Assembly: GCF_011075055.1 (NCBI RefSeq)
Contig: NC_058137.1
Span: forward strand, 4,578,771-4,642,770
DNA length: 64,000 bases
From: Mangifera indica
Lineage: Eukaryota; Streptophyta; Magnoliopsida; Sapindales; Anacardiaceae
Direction of reading: 5' to 3'
Part shown: piece after piece, positions 23,561 to 36,921 of the stretch
How the letters are laid out: the number at the start of each line of letters is the position of its first letter
Numbering within the stretch: the stretch's first letter is position 1
The notes under the pieces: model-generated
The model's input: the letters and a program-made list of their open reading frames with translations, nothing else
What the model was told of the DNA's origin: nothing
The model's database searches: none
Position numbers and translations under genes: made by a program

Positions 23561-26500
23561 CTGTTTATTTGTAACAAGGGATTTATTGTTGATGGCACAG
23601 GCGAAGATAAATACTACATTTTCAGCGGGGGGAGCTACAAAGTGGGTCGCAAAGGTAATTGATTAATTCTCTTAATTTATGTTGTTTTTTTTTTTGTAAT
23701 TTTTTTGTCTCTTTAATCGAATTAACATGTAGTTCATGTTTGCACTTTAAGAACTAAATGAGTTTACGCTTTTTCAATTACATTTTTTTTTTTGTTCTTT
23801 TAAATTATATTCTAGTTGGTTTACGATAACAAATGCTGCGATAAAATGGTAATGGTTTTTTTAATTGCATTTTAATACATCTAATGCAAGTTTGTTATAA
23901 TGCATCAATCTAAACTTAATCTCTCCTTTTAGGTTGTGATGTAATTATCAATAAAGACAAAGGAGTTTCTCGAATCCATGCGGAGATATTTGTTGATGAA
24001 ATGATTTCATTGAATCCTCTTCAAAGAGATTCTTCTAACATAAACTCCAAGGTTCGGATTCGAGATTGCTCAAAGTATGGAACATTTATTAACAAGACTG
24101 GTGAATCAAAGGAAAAACTTCATGAATTTCCGGGTAAAGAAAAAACACTCAAAGATGGTGACTTAATTTCATTTGGAACTGGTAGTGCAACCTACAGGTA
24201 ATTTGCGTTTTCTTCTGTCTTAAGATTGGCTTAAGTTTCTTCTTTAAAGTTTAATTTTATGGAAACTTACTCGGGCATTTTTTTAGCTTAATTATGATGA
24301 AAATTTGTCATTAGGGATGACTCTTTTGTTCGTATTAGTTTATTGTTAGATGAAGCACTGTCATGTATAGGTTCATATTAAATGTAGGTTACATTTATGC
24401 TATCACCTTGCCTACTGCCTTGTTTTTATTTTGGTATAGTTATATTCCGTGCAATTAAAATTTTACAGGTTTTCTTATGCTCCTCTCTTACTTTTTGTCT
24501 ACCGCTCTGACATTATGCAAGTAAATGCTTCCATTCAAGAAAAAGTTTCATCAATAGGTCAGTGAGACTCATTTTTAAGCAGGGAACTTCTACATGTATT
24601 TGCTTATATGTTATGAAGGTTATTCTTTATTTTTTTACCCCTAAGACTGTATATTTTAAACACTTATTTGAATTATGCTTAAGAAAGAGTTCAGAGGATT
24701 AAAAGGAAAGTATTGAGAATGCTAAGAATGGAACACTATAGGCTTTTTATTATGATGTGACAAAAAAGCATGTATCTGAGAGTTGCATATGGACTTTGAT
24801 AGACCTTTTGTTCTAATGTATGTGATTTTGGAATTGTATTCTAAAGCGAGTCTAATGTATGCATTGTTTCACCCAAATAATCTCTTAGATTTAAGCATTC
24901 AATTGAGTAATTAGAGAATTTATTTTCCCGAGAAATCTGTTACTCTTCCTAGATTTTGGCATAGCAGATCTCTAATTCAAATCTGAGGTTGAATGCAGCT
25001 CTCATTGTTGTATCAAACCTACTGCTCTGAGATTAACAGAAAGAGATTCTTAATGCTGCTTGTATATTTTATTGCTTGTAATCTCAGTAGCTGATCTCTT
25101 CAGTATTCACTTTGCTCTACTAATTCTGTTTCCATTATTCCAAAATAATTGGACATTGTTATCACACCTTTCAACAAAATTTTTATGATGTCTCTGTGGG
25201 GGACTATCATAACGTAGTTTGAAGCTCCTTCTCACAATTGTAAACTTTAATTTTTTTCCTTAATATATTTGTAAATACTCTCTTTCACTCTGCTTTAGGG
25301 AGTTTATGATACTTGTAAGAGGAATTAGCCTTCTGCTTTTGAAGTAATTTATTTGTTTTATGATACTGTGTTACATTACATGGTTAATAAATACATGCTT
25401 TTACAACAGGTGCTTGTCTTACAAGTAATTTCTGTATGGAGTGCACACATGTTCTTGTTCATAGTCAGATGCCTGTAACAGAAGATCTCCTTGATGCTAT
25501 TTTGGCTAAAAAACCTCTGGTTACTGATAGCTGGCTTGAGGTATACCATTACTGACTGTATCTGCTATCTATGGGAATTAGCTTGCTGCTTAGTTAGTTA
25601 TAATATGAAGTTATCAGTAGAGGTTCTAAACGTAAATGAGTATTGAGATACTCCTCTTGCTTGCACATTCTTAACTCAATCTTGGAGTTTTGTTTTCTTC
25701 TGTGCCAGATTTTCTTTGCTATAAATTTTTTATTTGATGCAAGAAAACCAATAAGAAATACTGGATTTTTATTGCTTAGATCAATGCATCATATCATTTG
25801 TTAAAGCATTTAACAGAGTGTTATGGTTGTAGCATTACAGAAGCATTAAGAATTTTTTACACATAAAATGGGATATAAGTTCTGTTGCTATGAAAATAAT
25901 GGGGTTTGCTTGTCATGTGTGTTCTGAAGTTGAGATTATTCACTCCACAACTCTCAAATTGTGCTTGGAAGACTAGAAATACCGATCAAATTATGATATA
26001 TGACATAACATATAGCTCTTTATCGAGTTTGGTTTTACTGTGACTTCTTTTTTGACCCAACTTTAATACTTTTCATTTCTGGTAACAACTGAACAAGATT
26101 AATCTATCTTTCAAGAAGATTAGGATTTATAGTTGCAAAGATGAATCTTGTCTTGTTAAGTTTCTAAAGAGTCTGAAACACTTCCACAGTGCTGAAACTA
26201 CGTGCAAGTTTCATGTTCCATTGATAACGATTCATTAAGACTAAGGTGGTGTTTGGTTCTGAGTTCAATTTTTTCTTTTCCTGTTTCCTCTCATAATATG
26301 CTGAATACATGTTTGGACTTGTTCTCATTTTTGAATTATAGAAAGTACAAAGTACTGTTTTCATCTGTCTTAGCTAAAATGTAAAAAGAATCAATAAAAC
26401 TATGTGCACAAACAATGACATATCACCTTGTGATTGGGTGTTGGTTTATCTTTAATTTTCAACTATTTAATCATATAGTGACATATCGTTGTTTGTGTAT

Positions 26501-29500
26501 GAAGTTGTGCACATAGCATTACTAAAAAAGAATAGTGGAAACAACTTTTAATGGTTTTCTTTATTTGTGGTAATCATTTTTGGAAATCAGAGAGGAGTTC
26601 TAGTTTGTTTTATTCTTTTTAAGTAATTTTGATGTAACATTAAGTTTTTTTTATTTTTAATTATTTAAATATATTAATGAAGAAGAGAAGTTATACCGAG
26701 CAAAAGTTGTTACCCACGACAACTTATCATCATAGTCATAGTTTATGATTTGATAGTTTGGGGGCTTATACTTTTTTATATCAATATATTTGGTTAAAAC
26801 ATCAGTCCAAGGAGAAGTTTTATGAGCGTTTTCATTATACGTTGTGTTTCAATGAAAAGGCTCAATCAGCTTGTCTGATTATATATCATCTTTAAAGTGC
26901 TTTAATTAGATTCAATTTAAGTGCTAAGGATGCGATGATTTTTGCTGTTTTGTTAGTTACCAAGTAAGTGGTGGAGGAATGTATTTAAAAGAAAGAGGTG
27001 GTGGTGATCAAAATTTGCTTCAAAAAGGCTTAAGACCATATCCATTGGTAGATTTTTCGTTTAATGCATTAGGGTCCAATAGAGAAGGTAGATGGAGGAC
27101 AGATGTACATGATAAATTTTCAGTCTTATAAATGGGTGCCCAAGGGATTGTTTTGATGTCTTAAGAGGGTTAAGTTGAGGGGCAAAGTGGGTGAAGTGGA
27201 TCTAGTGAGTTGCATTCAGGTTGGTTATGATGAAGAGTGAGGTGTATCACTTTCAACTAGTTGACAATATTTATTTCTTCTTCATTAGGGAAGTGTTTAA
27301 GACAGTCAAGTTGCTAAGAGTTGAGTGTTTTAGCGTTTTTTGGATTCAAAGCGAGGCACCGTAGTAGGGATTATTTATTTGAGAAGAAAATCAAGCATCT
27401 GACACTCAGAATTTTAATATTATTTTTCTGGTGTTTGGTCACATTGTACATCTCTAGCTAATGAGATTTTGACCTAGTTTATAAACTTTTTGGGTTGGCT
27501 TAACTAATTAGAAACATATTAGGTGAAGGAACCTTATGTGAAGCTTGAACAAGACAAAATCTTTTGTTGAGCTCAGACTATTACACATTTCTTTCTTGTG
27601 ATTCTCAAGTTATGCTATTTTGTAAGAATAATGCCTGATTGGATTCCTGTTTGGACAATGCTCATTTTCTCATCACCAGTATGGTATTTGACATGTTCAT
27701 AAAACTTATTGTTTGTTTCTTGCTTAGTGAACAAATTTTGCAATTCATTCTCATTTTAAAATGACAGGTTTAGGATGTGCTTCTTTATTATGTTCATTAG
27801 CATGCATAAATTTGATAATAATATGAATGATTATTTTCTAGGAGTATTATTCTTGAGGTCATGACCTTTATGCCTTAAAGTTACTAGAGCCCTTTTTTTC
27901 TTTTCTCAAATTTCAATTCAAATTTCTTGATACTAAATATTGCTAATTTTAATACCTCATTGGTGATGAAATGTTATGTTAAACGGCAGTGTTCTGGTAA
28001 CATAGAAGGTTTCCATTCTTATAATTTTATTGTGTTTTTTCTTTAATTATGAGTTTGATTTAGGTTTGGGGTATCAAAGACATTTGAAGGTTGTGCATGT
28101 GTTAGATTGTAGAATTAGACAGACAGTTTTAATTGGTGAATCTCTAGTGTTGATTTTGAAATTACGGGCCCTGCCATTTCTTTAAGCCAAAGAACAGTGA
28201 TCTTAGTTTAATTATTTCTCTCTAAAATTTTGAACAGAAGTGAAGCATGGCTACTGTAAAGATATTGTTGAATATTAATACTAATTGTTGTTATACATTT
28301 AGTCTGTTGCAGAGAAAAGCATTTGCACTGAATTTCCTAGCTGCAATTTGTAAGTTAATTTCATTCTATCCTCTGCTGTGAATTTTTTTTATATTTTTGA
28401 CATTTTTCCTGGATTAATAGTGATTAAGATATTGAGTATATTGTGGTTTACAGCTAGTGAATAAATAAAGAAAGATGTTTTATGAAATGATTCCTTATTT
28501 ATTCAATTCAACAAGGGACATATAGAAAACATTAATAAATAACATATTGCATGATCTTACCTTAGCCATACACTGGTTGAATTGTATGCAATAATTCATC
28601 TCTTTAGATGGTGTCAATGTTGGATCATGGAATAAAATAATGGAGGTCAGTCTAGAGATAGATGTAGGCATAGAATCTATTTCTTAAAATGCAATATCTT
28701 GCTAGTTTGGGACATTCATATTGTTAGTAGATTAGGTTTCCTTCACTTCTGTAAGTTAGACTGGGTTTCTTTCAATTTTTTAAGTTAGATTAGGTTTCTT
28801 TCTTCAAGCATAATTCAGTCTGCTTTTTGTTTCTTATATGGCCTCATTATATTTTCTTGAAGACACGGATTGGCTTAATTTGAGGCATACAAAACCCCAA
28901 TTGTTCCTCTTCCCTCCTTTCCCTCGTCTTTTTCTCCCTTTTTTCTTCATGCTATGCATTATGACATAACTTAAAAATCATGTTAAAGCTTCTCCAATTA
29001 GTTAATCTTTGGGTTCTGTTCCCATATTGTGAAAGATGCTCATTTCATTTACTGAAACAGAATACATAACTTGCTTACATGGGGATTTATTAAAAGTTCA
29101 GAACTGCTTTTGGACCTTTTTGCATAAACTTTTAGGATTAATGATTATTGAACAATAAAATCAGAGTGTTGGCAGAGGGAGGGCAGAGAGGTAAATGTTA
29201 TCTTAATGCTTTTCTTTATTATTTTCTCCTGCAGTTCTGTTATGACATTGATGGTAGAGGGAGTACCAATAGAACTTGCAAACTCGGAAAATCGTAAGAA
29301 CTGTTTGGAAGCATATACTTTTCTGTTGGAGTCAACAGACAAGGTGAAATTCTATTCCTTTCATCACTTTGAAGATTTTGAATTTCAATCTTAAATTCTC
29401 TGAAATTTTATGTCATTGATGATTAAATTGGTGAAGGAAAATAATATTCTTTTACTTTTTACTTCTTTTCTGAATTTTATTTTGATATTTAAATGTGTAG

Positions 29501-32500
29501 TACACACTAAATGCTCACATAGTCAAGAAAAATGAAAGAAAACTTTACTTCTAGTATTATAATAACATAAATTGTTGATTTGTCAAGGAGATGTAATGAG
29601 TCATGAAACTGTGGTTTCTTGGTTTGAATGATTTCATCACGCTTTCTATTCATTAATCAAAGGAATTTATACAAAGCTGTGGCACAAATTTAAGGAAATA
29701 CAGTCTATACAAAAAGGAAATAAAATCAAAGATTAAAAAAAGGAAATACAATATTGCAATAGATAATTATATTCTTGTGCTAGTAACAATTCATGTTGAA
29801 TCTCTTTAGGAAGAATCCAGAAAAAAGCTTTTGATGTTTACCTATTCATATACTTCATGCAGTATAAATATGGGTATCGATTACCGTCACTGTTGGAAGT
29901 GTGTGGTTCAAAGACACTTTGCATTGAAAGATTTTGTTCAACCAGCCAAGTATGTTTTTCTTGAACTTCAAAAAATTAGAATACTATTTCATCATATGTT
30001 TTTGAATGCCATGCTTATAATGCAATCAAATGGTTAAATTTATTTAAATGAAGTTCTGTTCTTTTAGAAAAGAACAATTATCTTTTCATTTCTTTAAAGT
30101 GTAGTCAGCTGTTTGACAGGTTTTAGTAATTTTGTTGAACAGCTGAGAGTTTTTTTCCCCTCATTGAGATAAGATTGCAAGCAAGGTTTGGAAATTGTTT
30201 CCTCTTTCACTCCCAATTTTTGCCTCGTTTCTTTCACTGCCATGATCTTTGAGCGTTCCTTGAGTCATCATCTACTTCAGTTCTTAAGGCCGAGATCTCT
30301 TGGGAATTTGGATCCATATTTACTTTTCTACGGTCTTCCTCAACAACTATGAAAGGAAAAAGAAACATCTTTAAGGCTAGAGATAGGTTTTTTTTAATAC
30401 TCAATACTTGAACTCTTGTTTCACCAAATTCAGGTCTCTCTACCTTTTAGGAAGTCAGAAACTTGCTCATGTTCCAGTTTCTTAGCAAACTCGATTGCAT
30501 CTTGATGGGCTAACCTCAAAGTGTTGAAGCAAGTCTAACTCTTGCCACAGAACCATTGCTTGCTGTAGTAGACTATAAATGGTTATGAGTTATGAGTTGC
30601 CTTCCTCAACTCATAAATACAAGATGCATTCTGTTTCTTGGAATAGTTACATCAAATTTATATAGAGCAATGCTATGCGTATTCACTTTTGGATGCACAT
30701 ATGATATGTCATCATATGATTGGGTGTTATTTTATCTTTAATTTAAAATCACTCAATCATTTGATGATATATATCAAGTATGTACTTATTTGTATACCTA
30801 AGTGGATATGCATAGTTGTATTGATTTATATATTGATGTCTGGTTTTAGAATTGGGTTAAATTGAAAAACCTTGTATATTGATGTTGTAGTTGAATTCAT
30901 GTAGAAAGCAGACTTTCTATTCTACCTAAACTAGGAGACTAATTAACTATTTTTTTACAATTAAGGAGAATTGTTCTGCACTTATAACTTGGCTAAATGA
31001 GGAAAGAAATAAGGAAAAGAATAATGTACAATCAAATTAAATACAAGTATGTCGTCACTCAGATTTGTCATCCATGTTTTTTAAAATGAACACCCCTATG
31101 GCTTGTAATTTGGAGAAATCAAATGTTGGGGAGTCAGATTCTTTTATATATAAAGAAGCACCATGACAACAATACTTGCAATGGAGACTTTACTTTGTTA
31201 TGACATTCGACACACCTTTGTACTTTTTTGCAAGATCTTCAAAAACAATAATAGAACAAGCACACTATGCTTGCAATAGAGACTTTACCTCAACTCTATA
31301 GAGATATTGTTGCCTTCAATAATTTTCCTTCCTAACTTCCATCAATAGGGTTGAATTTAAGCCGAGCTGAGCTCGAGTTCATATATGGTTGACTCGAGTT
31401 CGAGCTCGAGCTCGGCTAAGACCGGCTCGTTTCGGGCTCGAATTCGGCTCGGCTCGGCTCGACTTGTTTTTCGTTATTAAAACGACATCGTTTTTAATAT
31501 ATATTGGTCAAAATGACATCGTTTTGTATCAAATATTTTAATTAGAAAATCTGACGAGTAGCTCGAGCTTGAGCTCGAGCTCGGCTAAGGCTGACTCGTT
31601 TAGGGCTCGACCGAGCCAAGCTTGAGCTGGCTCGGCTCGAATCCAACCCTATCCATCAATATCAAACAACCATCACTGTAAACTAAATGCATTAAGATTG
31701 GATGACTAAACATTAATGTCCAACAACAATTACAAAAAAAAAAAATGGTGGTGGTTTTTGGCACATAAATGCTTGAAAACCCTTCAAAACTTGAAACCCT
31801 CACAAAATTCATAGAACTTGACACAAACCACTAAAATACCTAACTAAGCAACTCATTGTCATCGTGAAAATTACTAAAATGCCCTTTCCATACAAATGGA
31901 ATTCACCCTATTTAAGGCATTGCACACTTTTTTTCTTTCTCCATTCTCTTACTATCTTATCTTAAATCTCTATCCTCTCTTTTGATGTTAATAAAAAGAT
32001 AAACTCTTATCTCCCTTTTATTCACTGATGGCAAAAGAGTTTGGGATATGTATTTTTATTTTAATTGATTTAAATTGGGAAAATTTGGTTCTTTATGATG
32101 GTTTTCATGTTCAAGCTTTCTAGTAGACACTCTATTTGGATTTTCCTTGTATTCTTAATATTGTTCTTCTTTAGTGGAATTCTTGTTAACTTTTGTATAG
32201 CATTTTTTTATTCAACTTCCTTATTAAAAAAAATATATTTTTCTCTTTTAATCCCTGCTAACTTATTTGTAACACTCCTAGAGAAATCTTACATTAGCAA
32301 AACATGAGAGAAATGTTGGAAATGTATGAACATTCCACATTGCTTAGGAATGCTAAGACAAGATTGGTTAAATAATCTATGAGCTCTTAAGTTGTCAACA
32401 TCTTTTTTGGGTTATAAAAGTAAAATCATAATGGACTATGCTTCTAAAGTAGACAATATTTTGATAGTGAGTTTGACTATTTGGACCATGATGTTATAAA

Positions 32501-35500
32501 TGATATCACAATCACTCCACATATCTTCTTGAGCGATGGTAGGACAAACCTCAGTGAGAACGTTGAATCTTGTAATGGGGGATGAATGTAACACTTTTAA
32601 ACAAATCCTATGTTGGCAAAATACATGAGAGATGTTAGGTATGTATGGGCATCCCACATTACTTGAGGATACTAAGACAAAACTAGTTAAATAGTTTGTA
32701 CAAAGATTAGAAACTTTATAATTTATATTAAGAATTTAGGGATTGTTTCTTTTAGATGGATTTGTTGGTTTTGTAAGTCACATGTTGGTTTTTCTAAATC
32801 AGATTCTGTTATGCGAGTAGGATTTTATGACTTGTTAAAAGTAAAATCCTAGATTCTTGTTGTTTTATGACTTGACACTATAATAGGACTAAATATTTTC
32901 TCTGGATTGATGAATGAAATATTCTGATGAAAATTATCTTTCTAATTTCATTCTCCCCTTTAGCTCTATCGGCTCTCTAATTTCTATTAGATTCCTAATG
33001 TGTTCTTCTTCATCTGATTTGTCTCTTAACTGATTTTTGTTCTCTCTTATGTTCTATTGACTTGTTTTGAATGGACCAAATTGTGAGATGACTGTACCAC
33101 CTCAAACACAATGGGCTCTCCAGATCTTCACTTGATTTAGGTTTTTAGTTTCTAATTTAGGCCTGAAAACATTATAAAAAAAAACTATAAAGTTCATCCA
33201 GTTGAATAATTCAGTGACTGGTAGTAGCCTATTGCTTTGCTAGCAATAGGCACAATATAAAATGTAGTAGTCATGACTCATGTTTTGTTACATTAGACAA
33301 GAAGTCTGATGTTTTTAGGGTCTTTTTTCTGACCTTTGTTCAGTAAATTATTTCTTGTAGGACTTGGAGCATGGAGACCATCATCGTGTGGTATTTGTCA
33401 TCCCAAGGAAATCCAAAGATGAATCTAGTTGCTTCCATAAACTCAGTTCACTACCCAGAGTGGATGAAATGGATTTGATATATGCTGTTTTATCTGGACA
33501 TCTGGATCCATCTATTTTGACATCACCATCTGGTAATATTTCTAGTTATATTCACGATGTGTGAGTCTTGCATCTTGGTTAAGTGAATATCTACTATATG
33601 AACATTTGTTTCTCTAATATGTTTTAAGCATTATAATTTGGAATGTTGATACTTAAAATTGGCCTCGTCTCCAAATTATTAATTCATGTATTTTGAGCAA
33701 ATTAGTTTCAAGTTTTGGCTAGTGTTCTAAACCATGCTTAGGCCATCCTTGTTAAAAAATGTAGCCAAGCTAGAATCAAAGTTTATGTCTCAACTCTTCT
33801 TCCTCACTTGGAAGCTGAAACTGAAACTTTAAAATGAAATTTGGAGAGAGTTTGTCAGGCTTATATATCTTAGGGGGCTGCTTGACTATGTTTCAGTTAA
33901 TAAGCCAAGAGAAGAGTCGAGAAAATGGAAGCTCGACTCAGGTTAAACTTTCGAATCATCCTTTAAATGTTATGTGAAGAACGTGATAGTTGATTGCCAA
34001 AGATTCACTAAAAGTTCTAGTTGCTGCATGGACTTTGCAATGTAGGAATGATAGAGAGAAAGGAGACAAATATAAGAGAGAGAGAGAGAGAGAGATAATA
34101 GAGGAGAAACTGGAGAAAAGTGATAGTAAAATCATAAATGAGAAATAAAGAGATTGAAGAATTAAGGAGAAATTAAAAATAATAGAGATAATTTAGAACC
34201 AATTTATTCGTTCACAATTTCTACTTTAAACAAGAGGTTTAGTATATCTGACCTTAGTTGTGGTTTATGGAAATATTATGAAACCCCAGAAGTATTAAAA
34301 TTCATCTGCTGCCTTTCCTCACATTTCACAATATCATTGTTTACCTTGCTTGACTATGTTAATTTGACCTTCAGATTTCATGGTCAAAGGAGGTAAACGA
34401 TGATTTTGTCAAATCTGAAGGGGGTTACATACTTTTTCATACTTTAGGGATATTCTTCAATTCGGACATTGCTCTAGATCACATAAACAATGCCTCAAAT
34501 TGTTTTTTTTCAAGACCATAGAACCTTTCAAAGATGGTGCATCAGATTATGAACCAGCCCAAAATACTGCTTTTGTTATATGTCAGAAAAAAATTATCAG
34601 TATTGAGAGACGAAGACTTGTTCATCCGTATTATTTCTCTCTTATGTATAGAGTTTGTGTTGATACTCAGGAGCTAATATAAACTGAAATTGAGCTCGGA
34701 TATCAAATTGGTCTAGGTTAGATAAAAGGAAAGGAGAGAAAAAATTGGGGAGAAAGATTTAAGGAGAATATGAAAAAAGAATAGAAAGAAAATGACAGAG
34801 ATGATCATGAACCAGTTTTATTTCAAGGTTTTTTTTATTTTTATAATGACCAAATTGTAACCTAAATAATATATCTTATAGTTACTTGAAGTCTCTGAGG
34901 TTTTGAAAGTAATCAGCTGCCACTCTCTGTTAACCGATCAATCAACATATCGTTGACAGGAAATATGTATTATACCTTTATTGTCACCTATTAAAAATTT
35001 CCGCCCTTTTTCTCCCCTTTTCTCCTTTTTATCTCATAACTTAAAAAAACCCTAGTTATAAAAAATCATGCCAAAGGCACGTAGCCCTCCAACCGCCACT
35101 ATCAACACCCTTACAGTGTCCAAATGTGTCTACTGAGTTAATATTACAAGGACCCAAGACTAATAAACTGACTGGTGTAAATGACTGTATAAGATGTGAG
35201 ATCCTCATTTTTTCTGGATCTCCTTTGTAAGGAGTTGGGTGGGATTTCAAATGACAGCTTCAATCTATCAATCAAGCTTTTCGACACCTTCTTTATGAAG
35301 TTACCTAAGTAAACTTAAACAGAATATGTGGTTTGACTGGTATAATTTAAGAAAATTATTTTGCTAAGTCATTTGTCATCATCTTTGACTGTCTTTAGAT
35401 TAATTACAAGGGCTTTCAGCACCAACATCTTAAAATTAAAATTGTTACTTAATCATAGTATTGTTTCATTCGTGGTTGCTTGGAGAAAACTTAATTGTTT

Positions 35501-36921
35501 AATATTTATTCTAATTTACTTATTCATTTAATTTATAAATTATTGATAGATGATTCGTTTCTCTACTACATCAAACTAATTTGATTGGAAGTATGCACTT
35601 TTGCAGTGATTATTTCATCTTCATGCTCCACGGATGAGACAGTGGTTGCAGACTCTGATGTTGAAGCAGAGACATCCTCATTGGTTAATGCAACATCTAC
35701 TGCCACTACTAGGGAAGCCCCCAAATATCCAAGTAAAGATGAAATATCTGTCAATTATGCAAACAATAGTATATCAGGAAGCATGGAGAAGGCTGATGTG
35801 GTCCTTACCGAGGAAGCCCCCAAATATCTGACAAAAGGGGAAATATCTATCAGCCATGCGAGCCCTTGTATGACAGGAAGCAGAAAGAAGGCAGATGAGG
35901 CTGATGCTCCAGGCGTTAATAAAGAAGCCCCCAAATATCTGAAAAAAGAGGAAATATCAATCAATCATGCAAACAATAGTATGACACGATGCAGAGAGAA
36001 AGCTGATGAGTCAGAATGTGAACATTCGGTTGTTATTTACAACCAAGATTTAGTTGTCCGAGATTTGAACTTAAGTGCAACTTTTAGCTCTACAGCAAAT
36101 AATGGAGTTATAAATTTCAAATGCTTCAGAAAGGTATTGCTTCAAAATTTTATATTCCAGCTGACACCATAAATATCTCTTCAAATCAGACTAAAAGGTG
36201 TGAGTTTCCACAACAAAATCATGCATGCATTGTGCCTATTTTTTCACATTTTTATGTTGGCTTTCTTACAAATGATCTGACAACTCTATTATATTCAATT
36301 GATTTTAATATGTGAATCCTGTGTTGACTGTTTTCTTTTTTAAAAAGTTTTAAAATTTAAATTTTCTGATTATCATCTTATTCTTATATTGATTTGTGAG
36401 ATCTGCTTGTGCTTAAAATTCAATGGCAAGTTCATATTGATGTTTTTGAGTGCATCTAAATATTTCATGTCAAAGTACTCTCAGTATAGGATAACTGATC
36501 TTTTTCACAAATTTTCATTTACTTGTAGATAAATACTCAGTCAGGAAATAGCTTCAGCCGTCTTATTCCATTTTCAAAGTACCCGTATAAGTAAGATCTA
36601 TGTTCAACAACCAATCTGATTGCTAATAGCATTCTAAATTCCATGTAATAATTCTATTTGTTTTTGTCTCTAAATGCTAGAGAATCAAACTATGAAACTG
36701 AGGAAATGGTCGAGTCTGTTAAAGAAGAGAAGAAGAGAAAGCAACTGGAGGCTATTGCAGAAGACTTGTTTAACAATGAAAGGGTGAGCACTGAAATTTA
36801 TTTTGAGGTAAATTGAAATTAATAAGGTTCACTGGAAATGATCTTTTATTTATTTATTTTTTCAATTTAGGGAAGAAAGCGTGGAGTAGCTGGTACCCTT
36901 CATGGACTTCTTACTCGATGA
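23461..36921 (+). CDS. NBS1: NBS1 / nibrin, MRN complex subunit, 13 coding exons
   Basis: NBS1 is the nuclear regulatory subunit of MRE11-RAD50-NBS1, which detects and processes DNA double-strand breaks and recruits ATM. Exons: 23461-23497, 23601-23654, 23933-24197, 24469-24557, 25410-25540, 28303-28349, 29235-29343, 29863-29949, 33361-33532, 35607-36133, 36529-36590, 36681-36783, 36871-36921. All junctions are GT-AG and phases close to 577 aa. Domains: FHA (about 13-118, with GRKG at 28-31, VSRIH at 42-46 and SKYGTFIN), a BRCT segment with TDSWLE (187-192), and probably a second BRCT to about 330. A three-unit repeat occupies 367-466. INFKCFRK (499-506) resembles the MRE11-binding NFKxFxK motif. 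KKRKQLEAIAEDLFNNE (544-560) corresponds to the conserved C-terminal ATM/MRE11 region. Start MVWGLFPIDPLSG fits plant NBS1. Introns 5, 8 and 9 are 2-3.4 kb and carry MITEs and a TRIM. Confidence 0.95.
26391..26524. mobile_element. palindromic MITE, 134 bp, in NBS1 intron 5, perfect 8-bp target duplication
   Basis: It starts TCAATAAAACTATGTGCAC and ends GTGCACATAGCATTACTA. Arms containing AACAATGACATATCA and TGACATATCGTTGTT pair almost along the whole length. AAAAAGAA flanks both sides (26383-26390 and 26525-26532), an exact 8-bp duplication. It has no coding capacity. Confidence 0.85.
30665..30824. mobile_element. palindromic MITE, 160 bp, in NBS1 intron 8, perfect 8-bp target duplication
   Basis: The ends GAGCAATGCTATGCGTATTC and GGATATGCATAGTTGTATTGA are imperfect inverted repeats. 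The core holds TCATCATATGATTGGGTGTT and a complementary AATCACTCAATCATTTGATG. TTTATATA flanks both sides (30657-30664 and 30825-30832). Confidence 0.85.
31346..31651. mobile_element. hAT-like MITE of the GAGCTCG-rich family, 306 bp, in NBS1 intron 8
   Basis: Termini TAGGGTTGAATTT and AATCCAACCCTA are flanked by perfect 8-bp duplications TCCATCAA (31338-31345 and 31652-31659). The subterminal arms are dense in GAGCTCG and GGCTCG. The centre carries two diverged copies of AAAACGACATCGTTTT-like palindromes, also seen in the 49654 element. Non-coding. Confidence 0.9.
32268..32702. mobile_element. TRIM-like miniature LTR retrotransposon in NBS1 intron 8
   Basis: Two direct repeats start with TGTAACAC, at 32268 and 32587, and share about 115 bp at roughly 75-80 percent by eye (GCAAAA.CATGAGAGA.TGTT, CCACATT.CTT, CTAAGACAA, GTTAAATA). 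The first repeat seems to run to about 32498, ending in TGTTATA. It is followed by AATGATATCACAATC, which looks like a decayed initiator-tRNA-Met primer-binding site (family form TGGTATCAGAGC). The internal part is under 100 bp and has no gag-pol; the 3' repeat seems cut off near 32702. This is the layout of a TRIM. The LTR borders are inferred. Confidence 0.6.
34074..34096. repeat. (AG)n microsatellite in NBS1 intron 9
   Basis: A run of about eleven AG dinucleotides within a purine-rich intronic stretch. Confidence 0.9.
35714..36012 (+). repeat. three in-frame tandem repeats in NBS1 exon 10
   Basis: Units start at 35714, 35813 and 35924, each with GAAGCCCCCAAATATC. They are 99 bp, 111 bp and about 89 bp long, encoding EAPKYxxKxEIS(V/I)xxA followed by a SxxKAD tail. 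Both complete units are multiples of three, so the repeat keeps frame (about residues 367-399, 400-436 and 437-466). It lies in the linker between the BRCT region and the MRE11-binding motif, where the family is poorly conserved. Confidence 0.9.
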
